The position numbers and the translations under genes were made by a program. This document shows, piece by piece, positions 1 through 8,397 of a stretch of DNA of 64,000 nt (the first letter of the stretch is position 1; each line of letters opens with the position of its first letter). The notes beneath the pieces are model-generated. The model saw only the letters and a list, made by a program, of their open reading frames with translations. It did no database searches and was not told the origin of the DNA. This DNA comes from Kribbella pratensis (GTDB taxonomy: Bacteria > Actinomycetota > Actinomycetes > Propionibacteriales > Kribbellaceae), in the NCBI RefSeq assembly GCF_004366075.1, contig NZ_SODU01000002.1:434001-498000 (forward strand), in the 5' to 3' direction.

Positions 1-990
1 CGGGGATTCCAGCAGGAACGTGGGTTGATGATCGACGGGATCGTCGGCCCACAGACGTACCGGGCGATCGACGACGCGCGCTGGCGGCTGGGCGACCGGT
101 TGCTGACGTACGTCCCGTCGCACCCGATGAGTGGTGACGACGTCCTGAGCCTGCAGGCGAAACTGCAGGAGCTCGGGTTCGCGGTCGCCCGGATCGACGG
201 GATCTTCGCCGCGGACACGCAGCGCGCGGTGACCGAGTTCCAGCGCAACATGGGTCTGCCGGCCGACGGCACGTGTGGGCCGTCGACGTTCAAGGCACTG
301 CAGCGGATCCGGCCGATGGCCACCGGCGGCCGTCCGGACGCACTGCGCGCGAGAGAGGCTGTCCGCGCCGCCGGCCCGCGACTGTCCGGGAAGACCGTGG
401 TGATCGACCCGGGTCACGGCGGCTTCGACTACGGCTGGGAGGGCTACGGCCTGCGCGAGTCCGACATCGCGTACGACCTTGCTGCCCGGATCGAGGGTCG
501 CCTCGGCGCCACCGGCGTACGGGCGTATTTGTCGCGTGGGCGCGATCAAGGGCCGGACGAGTTGGCCCGGGCCGCGTTCGCGAACGAGACGGACGCGAAC
601 CTGTGCGTCTCCCTGCACACCGACGGGTCGATGAACCCGGCCGCGCAGGGCGTCGCGACGTACTTCTACGGCAACGACCTGCACGGCGCCACGTCGAGCG
701 TCGGCGAGCAGTTCGCCGGCCTGGTGCAGCGCGAGATCGTCGCCCGCACCGACCTGCTGAACTGCCACACCCACGCCAAGACCTGGGATCTGCTGCGCCG
801 GACCAAGATGCCCGCGGTGCGCCTCGAGATCGGGTACGTCACGAACCCGCACGACTCCGCCCGCCTGGCCGACCCGGCCTTCCGCGACGTGATCGCCGAA
901 GCGATCGTGGTCGCCATCCAGCGCGTCTACCTCCCCCCGGACCAGGACGCCGCCACCGGCATGCTCCGCTTCGGCCAACTCACGGTCTAG
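1..990 (+). CDS. cwlM: CwlM-like N-acetylmuramoyl-L-alanine amidase, 5' end missing
   Basis: The reading frame is open to the left edge (it reads ..RGFQQERGLMIDGIVGP), so the start lies outside the window. Two peptidoglycan-binding repeats come first, the first one cut by the edge, and each ends in a DGI-G-T/PQT-type motif. An Amidase_3 catalytic domain follows. Its zinc and catalytic residues appear present: His in IDPGHGGFDYG, Glu in LRESDIAYD, His in SLHTDGS, and Glu in LEIGYVTN. Family members cleave the MurNAc-L-Ala bond; in mycobacteria CwlM mainly regulates MurA, so an enzymatic role here is not assured. The position upstream of parB/parA is typical of actinobacteria. Confidence 0.9.
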   Translation, partial: RGFQQERGLMIDGIVGPQTYRAIDDARWRLGDRLLTYVPSHPMSGDDVLSLQAKLQELGFAVARIDGIFAADTQRAVTEFQRNMGLPADGTCGPSTFKALQRIRPMATGGRPDALRAREAVRAAGPRLSGKTVVIDPGHGGFDYGWEGYGLRESDIAYDLAARIEGRLGATGVRAYLSRGRDQGPDELARAAFANETDANLCVSLHTDGSMNPAAQGVATYFYGNDLHGATSSVGEQFAGLVQREIVARTDLLNCHTHAKTWDLLRRTKMPAVRLEIGYVTNPHDSARLADPAFRDVIAEAIVVAIQRVYLPPDQDAATGMLRFGQLTV

Positions 991-1054
991 CTATTCGGCC
1001 CTCCTGTCCCCACCCACCAACTCCTGTCTCCGGTCCCCATCGCCCCGCACCCAC

Positions 1055-1151
1055 ACCCCATTTGCCTGGCAGACCCACCAACTCGGGGCTTCTACACCCG
1101 GAATTCGGCTCACGAACCCCCGAACTGATGGGTCTGCCAGCGAAATGGGGT
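1055..1151. terminator. Long imperfect hairpin between convergent cwlM and MMPL genes
   Basis: The 333-bp gap 991-1323 contains two 34-base arms, 1055-1088 and 1118-1151, that match as inverted repeats at 29 of 34 positions around a 29-base loop. The inner core TGGGTCTGCCAG is perfect. No T-run follows. A bidirectional terminator or a dispersed palindromic element would both fit. Nothing else recognisable lies in this gap. Confidence 0.55.
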
Positions 1152-1323
1152 AGGGGCTGGTACGCCGGCGTCGCACAGGTGCCACCAGGCGGGCTCATCC
1201 TTGCGGGACGGAGGGGAGCGGGGAGGATGCCTGCCCGATCCGGGGAGCAGATCCGCCCCAGTCCCCCATCCCTGGCTCCCCGAGCAGTGCCGAGATCTGC
1301 AAGGCCCGCGTCTGGAGTTCGCG

Positions 1324-3453
1324 CTATGAGTGATCCTCGAGTTTGATCTTGGGGAGGGCGCGGTCGAGGCTGCTCGGTAGCCACCAGGCGTGGTTGCCGA
1401 GTAGCCGGAGTACTGCTGGGACGATGACGCAGCGGATCAGGAGGGCGTCGAGCAGCACGGCGGTCGCCAGGCCCAGGCCGAACTGCTTCAGCATCCGGTC
1501 CGGGCTCAGCAGGAACGCGCCGAAGACCACGATCATGATCGCGGCCGCCGCCGTGATCACGCTGCCTGTCGTCGCCAGCCCTTCCCGTACCGCGACCTGT
1601 GCATCGCCCGTACGCCGCCACTCCTCGTGGATCCGGGACACCAGGAAGACCTCGTAGTCCATCGACAACCCGAACACGATCGCGAAGATCATCACCGGCA
1701 CGAACGCCTCGATCGGTCCGGACTGCGCACCGAACCAGCCCTGCTGGAACACCAGCGTGATCACCCCGAGTGAGGCGCCGATGCTGAGCAGATTGAGTAC
1801 GGCGGCCTTCAACGGGATCAGCACCGACCGGAACACGGCCATCAGCAGCAACGCGGACAAGCCCACCACGACCAGCACGAAGATCGGCAGCCGCTTGCTC
1901 ACTGCGGCAGCAAAGTCGTCCGCAGCCGCCGTCGACCCACCGACCAGGTACGTCGCATTGGTCCGTGACTCCAACGCAGGCAAGGTGTCGTCGCGCAACC
2001 GCTGCACGAGGTCGCTCGTCGCCGCGTCCTGCGGAGCCGACCTCGGGAACGCCAGCACCGTGGCGATCTTGCCGTCCGGCGTCATCTGCGGCGGCGTCAC
2101 TGCGGCGATCCCGGGATCAGCGGCCAACGTCTGGCCGAGTGCCTGGGCCGCGGCCTGATCCCCCTCGGACACCACGACCAACGGACCGTTGAACCCGGGC
2201 CCGAAGCCTTCCGCCAACAGGTCGTACGCCTTCCGGCTCGTCTTCGCCGGATCGTCCGTTCCCGCGTCCGCGAACCCGAGCCGCATCCCCAACGCCGGAA
2301 GCGACAACGCCACCAGCGCGAGAACGCCGAGCACCAACGGCACCCACGCCCCACGCTGCACAACGCCGGCCAGCTTCCGCCAACCGTCGCCAGGCGTCCG
2401 CCGCTGCTTCGCGGCATGCTTGCGCACGCTCCGCTCGATCCGCTTCCCGAACAGCGTCAGCAACGACGGCAGCAACGTCACTGCCGCGAGCATCGTCATC
2501 AGCACCGTCAACGTGACGCCGAGCGCCACGCCCTGCAATGAACCGAGTCCCAACGCCAGCAGGCCGAGCAGCGCGATGACGACGGTACATCCGGCGAACA
2601 TCACCGACCGGCCCGCGGTGTCCAGGGCCACGACCTTCGCGTCGGCCTCGCCGTTCAGCAACTCGTGGCGATAACGCGAGAAGATCAGCAACGCGTAGTC
2701 GATGCCGACACCGAGCCCGACCAGCATCATCACCGGCGTCGTGTACTCCGGCACCGTGAACAGGTGCGACGCGAGCATCAGCAACGCGACCGTGCTGCCG
2801 ACCGCGAACACCGCGGTCAGCAGCGGAAGCGTTGCCGCAAGCAACGACCCGAAGAGGAACACCAGGATCACCAGCGCAGCCAGGATTCCCGCACCCTCGG
2901 ACGCGCCTCCCGAACTCTCGGCAGCGTTCCGGGCCAGATCTCCGCCGGCCTCGACCTGGAGCCCCGGCCGCGCGAAGTCCTGCGCCCGATGGATGATCGT
3001 CCGGACGTCGTCCACCGGCATGTCCGCCACCGCGACATCCAGTCCGACCGTCGCATACGCCGTACGTCGATCTGTCGACATGGCACCCGGACCGGCGAAC
3101 GGGTCGGCGACCGAGACGACGTGCGGGAGCCCGCGGACCACCGCCAGCATCGACGCGACCCGCGACTTCTCCGCGTCGAGGCCGCCGTCGGCCCGGAAGA
3201 CGAGCTGGACCGAGGCCGTGTCCCCCTTCGGCTGGTGCGCCGTGAAGATGTCCGTCACCCGCTGGGAGTCGGTGCCGGGCAACGAGTTGTCGTTCTTGTA
3301 GTTGGCGCCGACCACCGTCGCCGCCGCGGTGACCGCGGCCAGCACGAGCACCCAGAGCAGGAGCGCCAGGCCGGCGTGCCACATCGCCCACCCGGAGACC
3401 CGGTGCAGCAGACCGGGCCGGGTGGCTTGTCGGATCTCGGTGTCCATGGTCAT
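1324..3453 (-). CDS. MMPL-family RND transporter
   Basis: This 709-residue membrane protein has the two-half MMPL/RND layout: an N-terminal membrane segment, a periplasmic loop, a membrane bundle, then the same again. The proton-relay Asp-Tyr motifs are visible in both halves (GVGIDYALLIFSRYR and FGLSMDYEVFLVSR). Actinobacterial relatives export lipids, pigments or drugs using the proton gradient; the substrate here cannot be told. The start is supported by AAGGA seven bases upstream of ATG; a second in-frame ATG lies two codons on. It is divergent from a PadR regulator, which probably represses it. Confidence 0.92.
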   Translation of the reverse strand: MTMDTEIRQATRPGLLHRVSGWAMWHAGLALLLWVLVLAAVTAAATVVGANYKNDNSLPGTDSQRVTDIFTAHQPKGDTASVQLVFRADGGLDAEKSRVASMLAVVRGLPHVVSVADPFAGPGAMSTDRRTAYATVGLDVAVADMPVDDVRTIIHRAQDFARPGLQVEAGGDLARNAAESSGGASEGAGILAALVILVFLFGSLLAATLPLLTAVFAVGSTVALLMLASHLFTVPEYTTPVMMLVGLGVGIDYALLIFSRYRHELLNGEADAKVVALDTAGRSVMFAGCTVVIALLGLLALGLGSLQGVALGVTLTVLMTMLAAVTLLPSLLTLFGKRIERSVRKHAAKQRRTPGDGWRKLAGVVQRGAWVPLVLGVLALVALSLPALGMRLGFADAGTDDPAKTSRKAYDLLAEGFGPGFNGPLVVVSEGDQAAAQALGQTLAADPGIAAVTPPQMTPDGKIATVLAFPRSAPQDAATSDLVQRLRDDTLPALESRTNATYLVGGSTAAADDFAAAVSKRLPIFVLVVVGLSALLLMAVFRSVLIPLKAAVLNLLSIGASLGVITLVFQQGWFGAQSGPIEAFVPVMIFAIVFGLSMDYEVFLVSRIHEEWRRTGDAQVAVREGLATTGSVITAAAAIMIVVFGAFLLSPDRMLKQFGLGLATAVLLDALLIRCVIVPAVLRLLGNHAWWLPSSLDRALPKIKLEDHS

Positions 3454-3468
3454 GGTGAATCCTTGATA

Positions 3469-3529
3469 AGTAGAATGGCTACATGTTGCCTCTCGACAGT
3501 AACAGGTATATGAGTAGACTGGCTACATG
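3469..3529. promoter_or_regulatory. Twin 17-bp repeats in the MMPL/padR divergent promoter
   Basis: Two near-identical copies of AGTAGAMTGGCTACATG lie at 3469-3485 and 3513-3529 and differ at one base. Each contains a dyad GTAG-N5-CTAC (3470-3482 and 3514-3526), with centres 44 bp apart, about four helical turns. The second copy ends in the padR start codon. The arrangement suggests a PadR operator pair controlling both genes; this is inferred from position and symmetry. Confidence 0.6.
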
Positions 3530-3853
3530 AAGGCGGATGCGCTGCGTGGACACCTGGACCCGATGATCCTGGCGGTCGTCGAGCACGAACCGCTGCACGG
3601 CTACGCGATCATGGAGGCGTTGCTGGAGCGCAGCGGCGGCGAGCTCGATCTGCCCACCGGCACGCTCTACCCGGCGCTCCGGCGGCTCGAGCGGGCCGGT
3701 TACCTGGCCAGCGAGTGGAGCACGGTCGGCGGGCGGAAACGCCGTACGTATCAGCTCACCAGCGCCGGTACGAAGATGCTTGCCTCAGGCAAGCAGGAGT
3801 GGTTGACGTTCCGCGCAGTGGTGGAAGGCGTGCTACGCCCGGGCCAGGCGTAG
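3527..3853 (+). CDS. PadR-family transcriptional regulator
   Basis: At 108 residues this is a minimal PadR: an N-terminal winged helix (residues about 5-85, with LHGYAIMEALLERSGG and the wing LDLPTGTLYPALRRLERAGYL) and a short C-terminal dimerisation helix. PadR proteins repress neighbouring efflux genes and release DNA on ligand binding. No Shine-Dalgarno sequence precedes the ATG, and a candidate operator overlaps it, so leaderless translation and autoregulation are possible. Its 3' end overlaps the convergent HAAS gene by 21 bp. Confidence 0.9.
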   Translation: MKADALRGHLDPMILAVVEHEPLHGYAIMEALLERSGGELDLPTGTLYPALRRLERAGYLASEWSTVGGRKRRTYQLTSAGTKMLASGKQEWLTFRAVVEGVLRPGQA

Positions 3854-4471
3854 GCAGCGTCGCGCGTGCAACGCCACCAGGAACAGCGGCAGGACGACAA
3901 AGCCGACGACCACGGTGAGATCGAGTGATCCGACCGGGCTCTGGCTGCTCACCGGCATCGCGAGACTGATGAGGCCGACCGCCGTCGCACTGACGAGCGC
4001 GAAGATCCCGGTGACGCGGCTGACATGGTCCCGGACGACCGGGTGCCGCATCCCGATGCCGGCCGCGAGGACAGCCAGCACCGCGCCCACGATGACCACG
4101 GATCCGACGCCGCGGACAAGTTCCTGGAGGAAGTCGTTCAGCGGGGACCTGCCCGGCGCGTCCTGGCTCCAGGCCCAGACTCCTTGCCGCCAGATGAGCG
4201 GCTGGACGATCAATGACGCGAACAGCAGCATCGCGGTTCGCCGGCCCTGGCTGACCGCCAGCTCGGCCCGATAGCCCGGAGCGACCTCCTCGAGCGTCCC
4301 GAACTCGGCCACCGCGTGCTTCTCCGCGTCGTACCTGTCCAGCCCGTCGGCCTCGAAGGCCTCGGTGGCGTCGGTCAGGTGGTCGCGGGCCTCGGCCAGC
4401 AGGTCCGCCTTGCGGCGCCGAGGCCCCCAGAGTTCCTTGCTCAGGGCAGCCAGGTACTCGTCGATGGGCAC
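3833..4471 (-). CDS. HAAS/permease-prefix domain membrane protein
   Basis: This protein of about 212 residues starts with a helical HAAS-type domain (IDEYLAALSKEL and DHLTDATEAFEADGL). About four membrane segments follow (near residues 75-90, 105-122, 137-155 and 165-185). HAAS proteins usually sit beside PadR regulators and are thought to couple to them; here the PadR gene is convergent rather than upstream. The GTG start has GGAGG almost touching it, so the start is uncertain; an in-frame GTG 33 bases upstream has no Shine-Dalgarno sequence. Confidence 0.75.
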   Translation of the reverse strand: MPIDEYLAALSKELWGPRRRKADLLAEARDHLTDATEAFEADGLDRYDAEKHAVAEFGTLEEVAPGYRAELAVSQGRRTAMLLFASLIVQPLIWRQGVWAWSQDAPGRSPLNDFLQELVRGVGSVVIVGAVLAVLAAGIGMRHPVVRDHVSRVTGIFALVSATAVGLISLAMPVSSQSPVGSLDLTVVVGFVVLPLFLVALHARRCLRLARA

Positions 4472-4500
4472 CCCTCCAGTATGGGGACGACGCCGGGGTT

Positions 4501-4890
4501 TCACGTCCGGGGTCCCACTGACTCGCCCCTGAGCTTCGTCGTACGGCGCCGTACGACGAAGAATCCGGCGTACCCGATCACCACCAGGACGAACCCGACC
4601 TTCTCCGCGACAGGCGTCGCACCGTCGGGCCACAGCCGGCCGTCGACGTAGTGCTGGATGTATCCGCCCGCGTACACACTCTCGCCGCCTTCGCGGCGGA
4701 AGAACTTCTCGGTCGCCGTCACCGGGCAGCCGAAGTCGACCAGCACGATCACCAAGTTCCACGCCACGATGCCGAGGTGGATCCAGATCAGCCTCGGCCA
4801 GCGCCACGCGAGGAACGCGCCGACCGCGAAGAACAGCAGCAAGGCACCGTGCACGATCATCACCACGTCGGCCAGCGCCCGCCAGATCAT
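4501..4890 (-). CDS. DUF2784 family membrane protein
   Basis: This 129-residue protein matches DUF2784: a first helix with VHGALLLFFAVGAFLAW, a second with IHLGIVAWNLVIVL, the conserved FGCPVTATEKFFR stretch, and a last helix GFVLVVIGYAGFF before a basic tail. The family is uncharacterised. It begins 3 bases after the upstream GNAT stop codon, so the two are probably translationally coupled; the HAAS gene follows after 29 bases, suggesting one leftward transcript. Confidence 0.85.
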   Translation of the reverse strand: MIWRALADVVMIVHGALLLFFAVGAFLAWRWPRLIWIHLGIVAWNLVIVLVDFGCPVTATEKFFRREGGESVYAGGYIQHYVDGRLWPDGATPVAEKVGFVLVVIGYAGFFVVRRRTTKLRGESVGPRT

Positions 4891-4893
4891 GGG

Positions 4894-5547
4894 CTACTCC
4901 GGGCCTGATCTCAGGGCGTCACGAACCGTCACTGGTCCCGGCGGGGCCGGCTCCGGCCTGATCGCGCCCATGAGGCGTTCGACGGCGGCCTCCATCTCGC
5001 GGCGCCAAGTGATCGCTGAACGCAGGTCCAGCCGCAGCCGCGGATTGCGCGGGTGCTCTCGTACCACCGTGAAGCCCACCGCGCACAGGAAGTCGGTCGG
5101 CCAGACACAGCCGGGCCCGTCCCACCGCGAGTCCCCGAACGCCTCCACGGCCCGGAAGCCGCGCTTCAGGACGTCCTTGGCGACAGCCTGGACCAGGATC
5201 TTCCCGAGCCCGAGGCCCAGGTACCGCGGGAGGATTCGGCCGGTCGCGAGGACGACGGCGTCCGGGCTGACGGGCGCGGTCGGAAACGCCTGAATCCGGG
5301 GCAGGTACGTCGCCGGCGCGTACACCGCGAACCCGGCCGGCTCGTCGTCGACGTACAACACGATCCCGGCGGTTCCCCAGTCGAGCAGCAACTGGGACAG
5401 CCAGGCTTCCTTCTCCAGCGCGGTGTCACCGTCCCGGGCGGCCTGGCGCGCGGCCACCGGGTCCAGTTGCCAGAACACACAGTCACGGCAGGGCACCGGA
5501 AGCTCGCCGAGATTGGCGAGCGTCAGCGGTTCCACCCGTCGGGCCAT
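4894..5547 (-). CDS. GNAT-family N-acetyltransferase
   Basis: This is a 217-residue protein. The acetyl-CoA loop is visible around GRILPRYLGLGLGKILVQAV (residues about 105-125), followed by the fold's last strands (FRAVEAFGDSRW, GCVWPTDFLCAVGFTVVREH). The N-terminus has a CRDCVFWQLD motif with two Cys, seen in actinobacterial GNATs near parAB. The acceptor is unknown. It heads a likely three-gene leftward unit with the DUF2784 and HAAS genes. Confidence 0.85.
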   Translation of the reverse strand: MARRVEPLTLANLGELPVPCRDCVFWQLDPVAARQAARDGDTALEKEAWLSQLLLDWGTAGIVLYVDDEPAGFAVYAPATYLPRIQAFPTAPVSPDAVVLATGRILPRYLGLGLGKILVQAVAKDVLKRGFRAVEAFGDSRWDGPGCVWPTDFLCAVGFTVVREHPRNPRLRLDLRSAITWRREMEAAVERLMGAIRPEPAPPGPVTVRDALRSGPE

Positions 5548-5598
5548 CAGCGCATCCGATCGGCAATACAGGCTGTTAGCTTCGTCACGGTCCGTATG

Positions 5599-5799
5599 TC
5601 ATCGGGCGGCTGGCTCGGCCGCGGGTTCGGGGACGGGGGACGGAGTCCGCGCGTCCGTGGTGCGGGTCGCCTCAGGGGCGACGTACCGCTGCTGCACCTT
5701 CCCTGCGGGTTGCCGCCTGAACAGCTCGCCCGCGAACCCGGCCAGCACGCCCACCGCCAAACCACCGAGCGTCCAGCCGGCTGTCCTGCCCACGCTCAT
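5599..5799 (-). CDS. Small single-pass membrane protein
   Basis: This is a 66-residue protein if translation begins at the ATG (GAAGG lies upstream). A GTG 24 bases earlier would give 74 residues. One hydrophobic helix (TAGWTLGGLAVGVLAGFAGEL) is followed by a basic stretch and a Pro/Ala/Thr-rich tail. No family recognised. It lies between the GNAT gene and the divergent aminotransferase gene, and codon use is like its neighbours. Confidence 0.6.
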   Translation of the reverse strand: MSVGRTAGWTLGGLAVGVLAGFAGELFRRQPAGKVQQRYVAPEATRTTDARTPSPVPEPAAEPAAR

Positions 5800-5993
5800 C
5801 CTTGATCCGCCTTCCGAGTCCACCTCTCAGGCCGCACCATCCCGGCCGGCTGTCTCAGCAGCCAGATTCCGGCATGGTCGAACCTGCCCCTATAAGGCAT
5901 GGTAGTGAGAGGTCACGCCGATCCCCAGCCCCGACCGGGGTCTGTCGACGTAACCTGGTGACTTCCCCCTCGATCACCGTTGGAGTGGCCCCC

Positions 5994-7304
5994 GTGAGTG
6001 CTGACGTGCCCGATGTCCGGCAGACCCGACTCGACAACTACGTCGAGGCGTACGCAGCCCGGACCAAGGGCATGACCGCATCGGAGATCAGAGCGCTGTT
6101 CTCGGTCGCCAGTCGGCCGGAGGTGGTGTCGCTCGCCGGCGGCATGCCGAACATCGGCGGTCTGCCGCTCGACGTGGTCGGCGGCGCGGTGCGCGACCTG
6201 GTGACCGACAACGGCGCCACCGCCATGCAGTACGGCTCCGGCCAGGGCGACCCGACGCTCCGCGACCAGATCTGCGACATCATGCGGCTGGAGGGCATCG
6301 AGGCCCATCCGGACGACGTCGTGGTCACGGTCGGCAGCCAGCAGGCGGTCGACCTGGTGACGCGGGTGTTCTGCGATCCCGGCGACGTGGTGATCTGCGA
6401 GGCGCCGTCGTACGTCGGCGCGCTCGGCGTCTTCCGGGCGTACCAGTGTGAGGTCGTGCACGTCGCGATGGACGACGACGGCGTCGTACCGGAGGCGCTG
6501 GAGCAGGCGATCGCGTCGGTGCGCGCGGCCGGCAAGCGGATCAAGTTCTTCTACACGATCCCGAACTTCCACAACCCGGCCGGGGTTTCGCTGTCCGACG
6601 AGCGGCGGGCGCGGGTGCTGGAGATCTGTCAGCAGGCCCAGCTGCTGATCCTCGAGGACAACCCGTACGGGTTGCTCGGGTTCGAGGGCGAGCCGCAGAA
6701 GGCGCTGCGGGCGGCGGATCGCGAAGGCGTCATCTACCTCGGGTCGTTCTCGAAGACGTTCGCCCCCGGGTTCCGGGTCGGCTGGGCCGTCGCGCCGCAC
6801 GCCGTACGGGAGAAACTCGTGCTGGCGCAGGAGTCCGCGACGCTGTGCCCGCCGACGTTCAGTCAGCTCGCGATCTCGTCGTACCTGGTCCGGCACGACT
6901 GGATGGGGCAGGTGAAGCAGTTCCGGGAGATGTACCGCGAGCGCCGCGACGCGATGCTCGCGGCGTTGACGGAAAAGATGCCAGCGGCAACCACCTGGAC
7001 CCGGCCGCGGGGTGGGTTCTACGTCTGGCTGACGTTGCCGGAAGGGCTGGACGCGAAGGCGATGCTGCCCCGGGCGGTCACGGCGCGGGTCGCGTACGTG
7101 CCCGGAACGGCGTTCTTCGCCGACGGTTTCGGCTCCCAGTGCATGCGACTGTCGTACTGTCATCCGACGCCGGAGCGCATCACCGAAGGCGTCGGCAGGC
7201 TCGCCGCGGTGATCAACGAGGAGCTCGAACTCCGGCAGACGTTCGGCCCGCTGACACCAGGCGCCGGCCACGGCTACGACGCCCCAGGACCGGAACTGAG
7301 CTAG
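5994..7304 (+). CDS. PLP-dependent class I/II aminotransferase (2-aminoadipate type)
   Basis: This 436-residue fold-type I aminotransferase lacks a DNA-binding domain. Visible elements are the substrate loop SLAGGMPN, the cofactor-binding SQQAVDLVTRVF, NFHNPAGVSLS, the Schiff-base Lys254 in GSFSKTFAPGFRVGW, and the C-terminal Arg in MRLSYCHPTPE. Relatives act on 2-aminoadipate, aromatic or branched substrates, so specificity is open. The GTG start has GGAG eight bases upstream; longer in-frame starts lack this. The gene is a regular neighbour of parAB in actinobacteria. Confidence 0.9.
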   Translation: MSADVPDVRQTRLDNYVEAYAARTKGMTASEIRALFSVASRPEVVSLAGGMPNIGGLPLDVVGGAVRDLVTDNGATAMQYGSGQGDPTLRDQICDIMRLEGIEAHPDDVVVTVGSQQAVDLVTRVFCDPGDVVICEAPSYVGALGVFRAYQCEVVHVAMDDDGVVPEALEQAIASVRAAGKRIKFFYTIPNFHNPAGVSLSDERRARVLEICQQAQLLILEDNPYGLLGFEGEPQKALRAADREGVIYLGSFSKTFAPGFRVGWAVAPHAVREKLVLAQESATLCPPTFSQLAISSYLVRHDWMGQVKQFREMYRERRDAMLAALTEKMPAATTWTRPRGGFYVWLTLPEGLDAKAMLPRAVTARVAYVPGTAFFADGFGSQCMRLSYCHPTPERITEGVGRLAAVINEELELRQTFGPLTPGAGHGYDAPGPELS

Positions 7305-7438
7305 GTTCCGGTTCGCAAAGGTTGCGCAAGGGACCTACGGGCGGGCGGGGGTCCAGGATGCGGTAGGGGTACCGTTCGAGTGGGCCTCGGGACCGGCGAC
7401 CGTGCCGGAGTCGCCCACGAGTGATCGGGATATTTGTG

Positions 7439-8386
7439 ATGAGTGATCTGGGTCGAGTGCTGGTACTGGCAGGTGGACTGTCGCACGAGCGGGACGTCTC
7501 GCTGAGGTCCGGGCGCCGAGTGGCGGACGCCCTGCGCAGTGTCGGCGTGGAGGTCGAGCAGCGCGACGTCGACGCCTCCCTGGTCGATCGTCTGCGCCAG
7601 GATCCCCCGGACGCGGTCTTCCCCGTCCTGCACGGCGTCACCGGCGAGGACGGCGCACTCCGCCAGGTCCTCGACCTGTACGGCGTTCCGTATGTCGGAG
7701 CCGACGCGGCAGCGTGCCGTACGGCGTTCGACAAGCCCGTGGCCGCGACGGTCGTCGGCGCTGCGGGACTGCACACGCCTGCATCGGTTGTGCTCGGGCA
7801 TGACACGTTCCGCGAGCTGGGTGCCGCTGCGCTGATGGAGGCGGTGATCCAGCAGATCGGTCTGCCGCTGGTCGTGAAGCCGGCGCGGGGCGGTTCGGCG
7901 CTGGGTGCGTCGATCGTGCGGTCTGCCGAGGAACTGCCGTCGGCGATGGTGAACTGCTACGCGTACGGTCCGGTCGCGTTGATCGAGCAGTACATCGACG
8001 GGACCGAGGTGGCCGTGACGGTCGTCGACGTCGGCGACGGTCCGCGGGCGCTGCCTGCTGTGGAGATCCGGCCGGACTCGGGGTTCTACGACTACGAGGC
8101 GCGCTACACGGCTGGGGCGACGCAGTTCGTCGTACCTGCGCGACTGGAGCCTGAAGCCGCCGGTGCGTGCGCTGCAGCCGCTGTGCAGGCGCACCAGGCG
8201 CTGTGCCTGCGTGACCTGTCCAGGACGGACCTCGTGGTGGACGCGGCCGGTGTGCCGTGGTTCCTCGAGGTGAACGTGGCACCCGGAATGACCGAGACGT
8301 CACTCGTCCCGCTGGCCGCCGAGGCAGCCGGGATCGAGCTCGGCGTCCTCTGCCGCGACCTCCTCGCCACCGCAGCAGCCCGCTGA
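7439..8386 (+). CDS. D-alanine--D-alanine ligase family protein
   Basis: This 315-residue ATP-grasp protein has the Ddl signatures: SHERDVSLRSG at the N-terminus, LPLVVKPARGGSALG in the ATP-binding domain, DSGFYDYEARYTAG, and the metal and phosphate loop LEVNVAPGMTETSLVP. The family joins two D-alanines for peptidoglycan precursors. It may be a second, non-housekeeping copy, since actinobacterial ddl normally lies elsewhere; the window cannot settle this. The ATG start is preceded only by a weak GGGA; an in-frame GTG lies 18 bases upstream. Confidence 0.82.
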   Translation: MSDLGRVLVLAGGLSHERDVSLRSGRRVADALRSVGVEVEQRDVDASLVDRLRQDPPDAVFPVLHGVTGEDGALRQVLDLYGVPYVGADAAACRTAFDKPVAATVVGAAGLHTPASVVLGHDTFRELGAAALMEAVIQQIGLPLVVKPARGGSALGASIVRSAEELPSAMVNCYAYGPVALIEQYIDGTEVAVTVVDVGDGPRALPAVEIRPDSGFYDYEARYTAGATQFVVPARLEPEAAGACAAAAVQAHQALCLRDLSRTDLVVDAAGVPWFLEVNVAPGMTETSLVPLAAEAAGIELGVLCRDLLATAAAR

Positions 8387-8397
8387 GAAGTACCTCA

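Noticed and set aside
273-1346. Long plus-strand frame overlapping cwlM
   Set aside because: Arg/Pro-rich shadow in another frame of a well-supported amidase; no start site or family.
4496-4512. parS-like TTTCACGTCCGG
   Set aside because: Only a half-site; the second arm does not match.
7439-8386. VanA-type D-Ala-D-Lac ligase
   Set aside because: The substrate loop carries the Tyr-containing FYDYEARY pattern of D-Ala-D-Ala ligases, and no vanH or vanX gene is adjacent.
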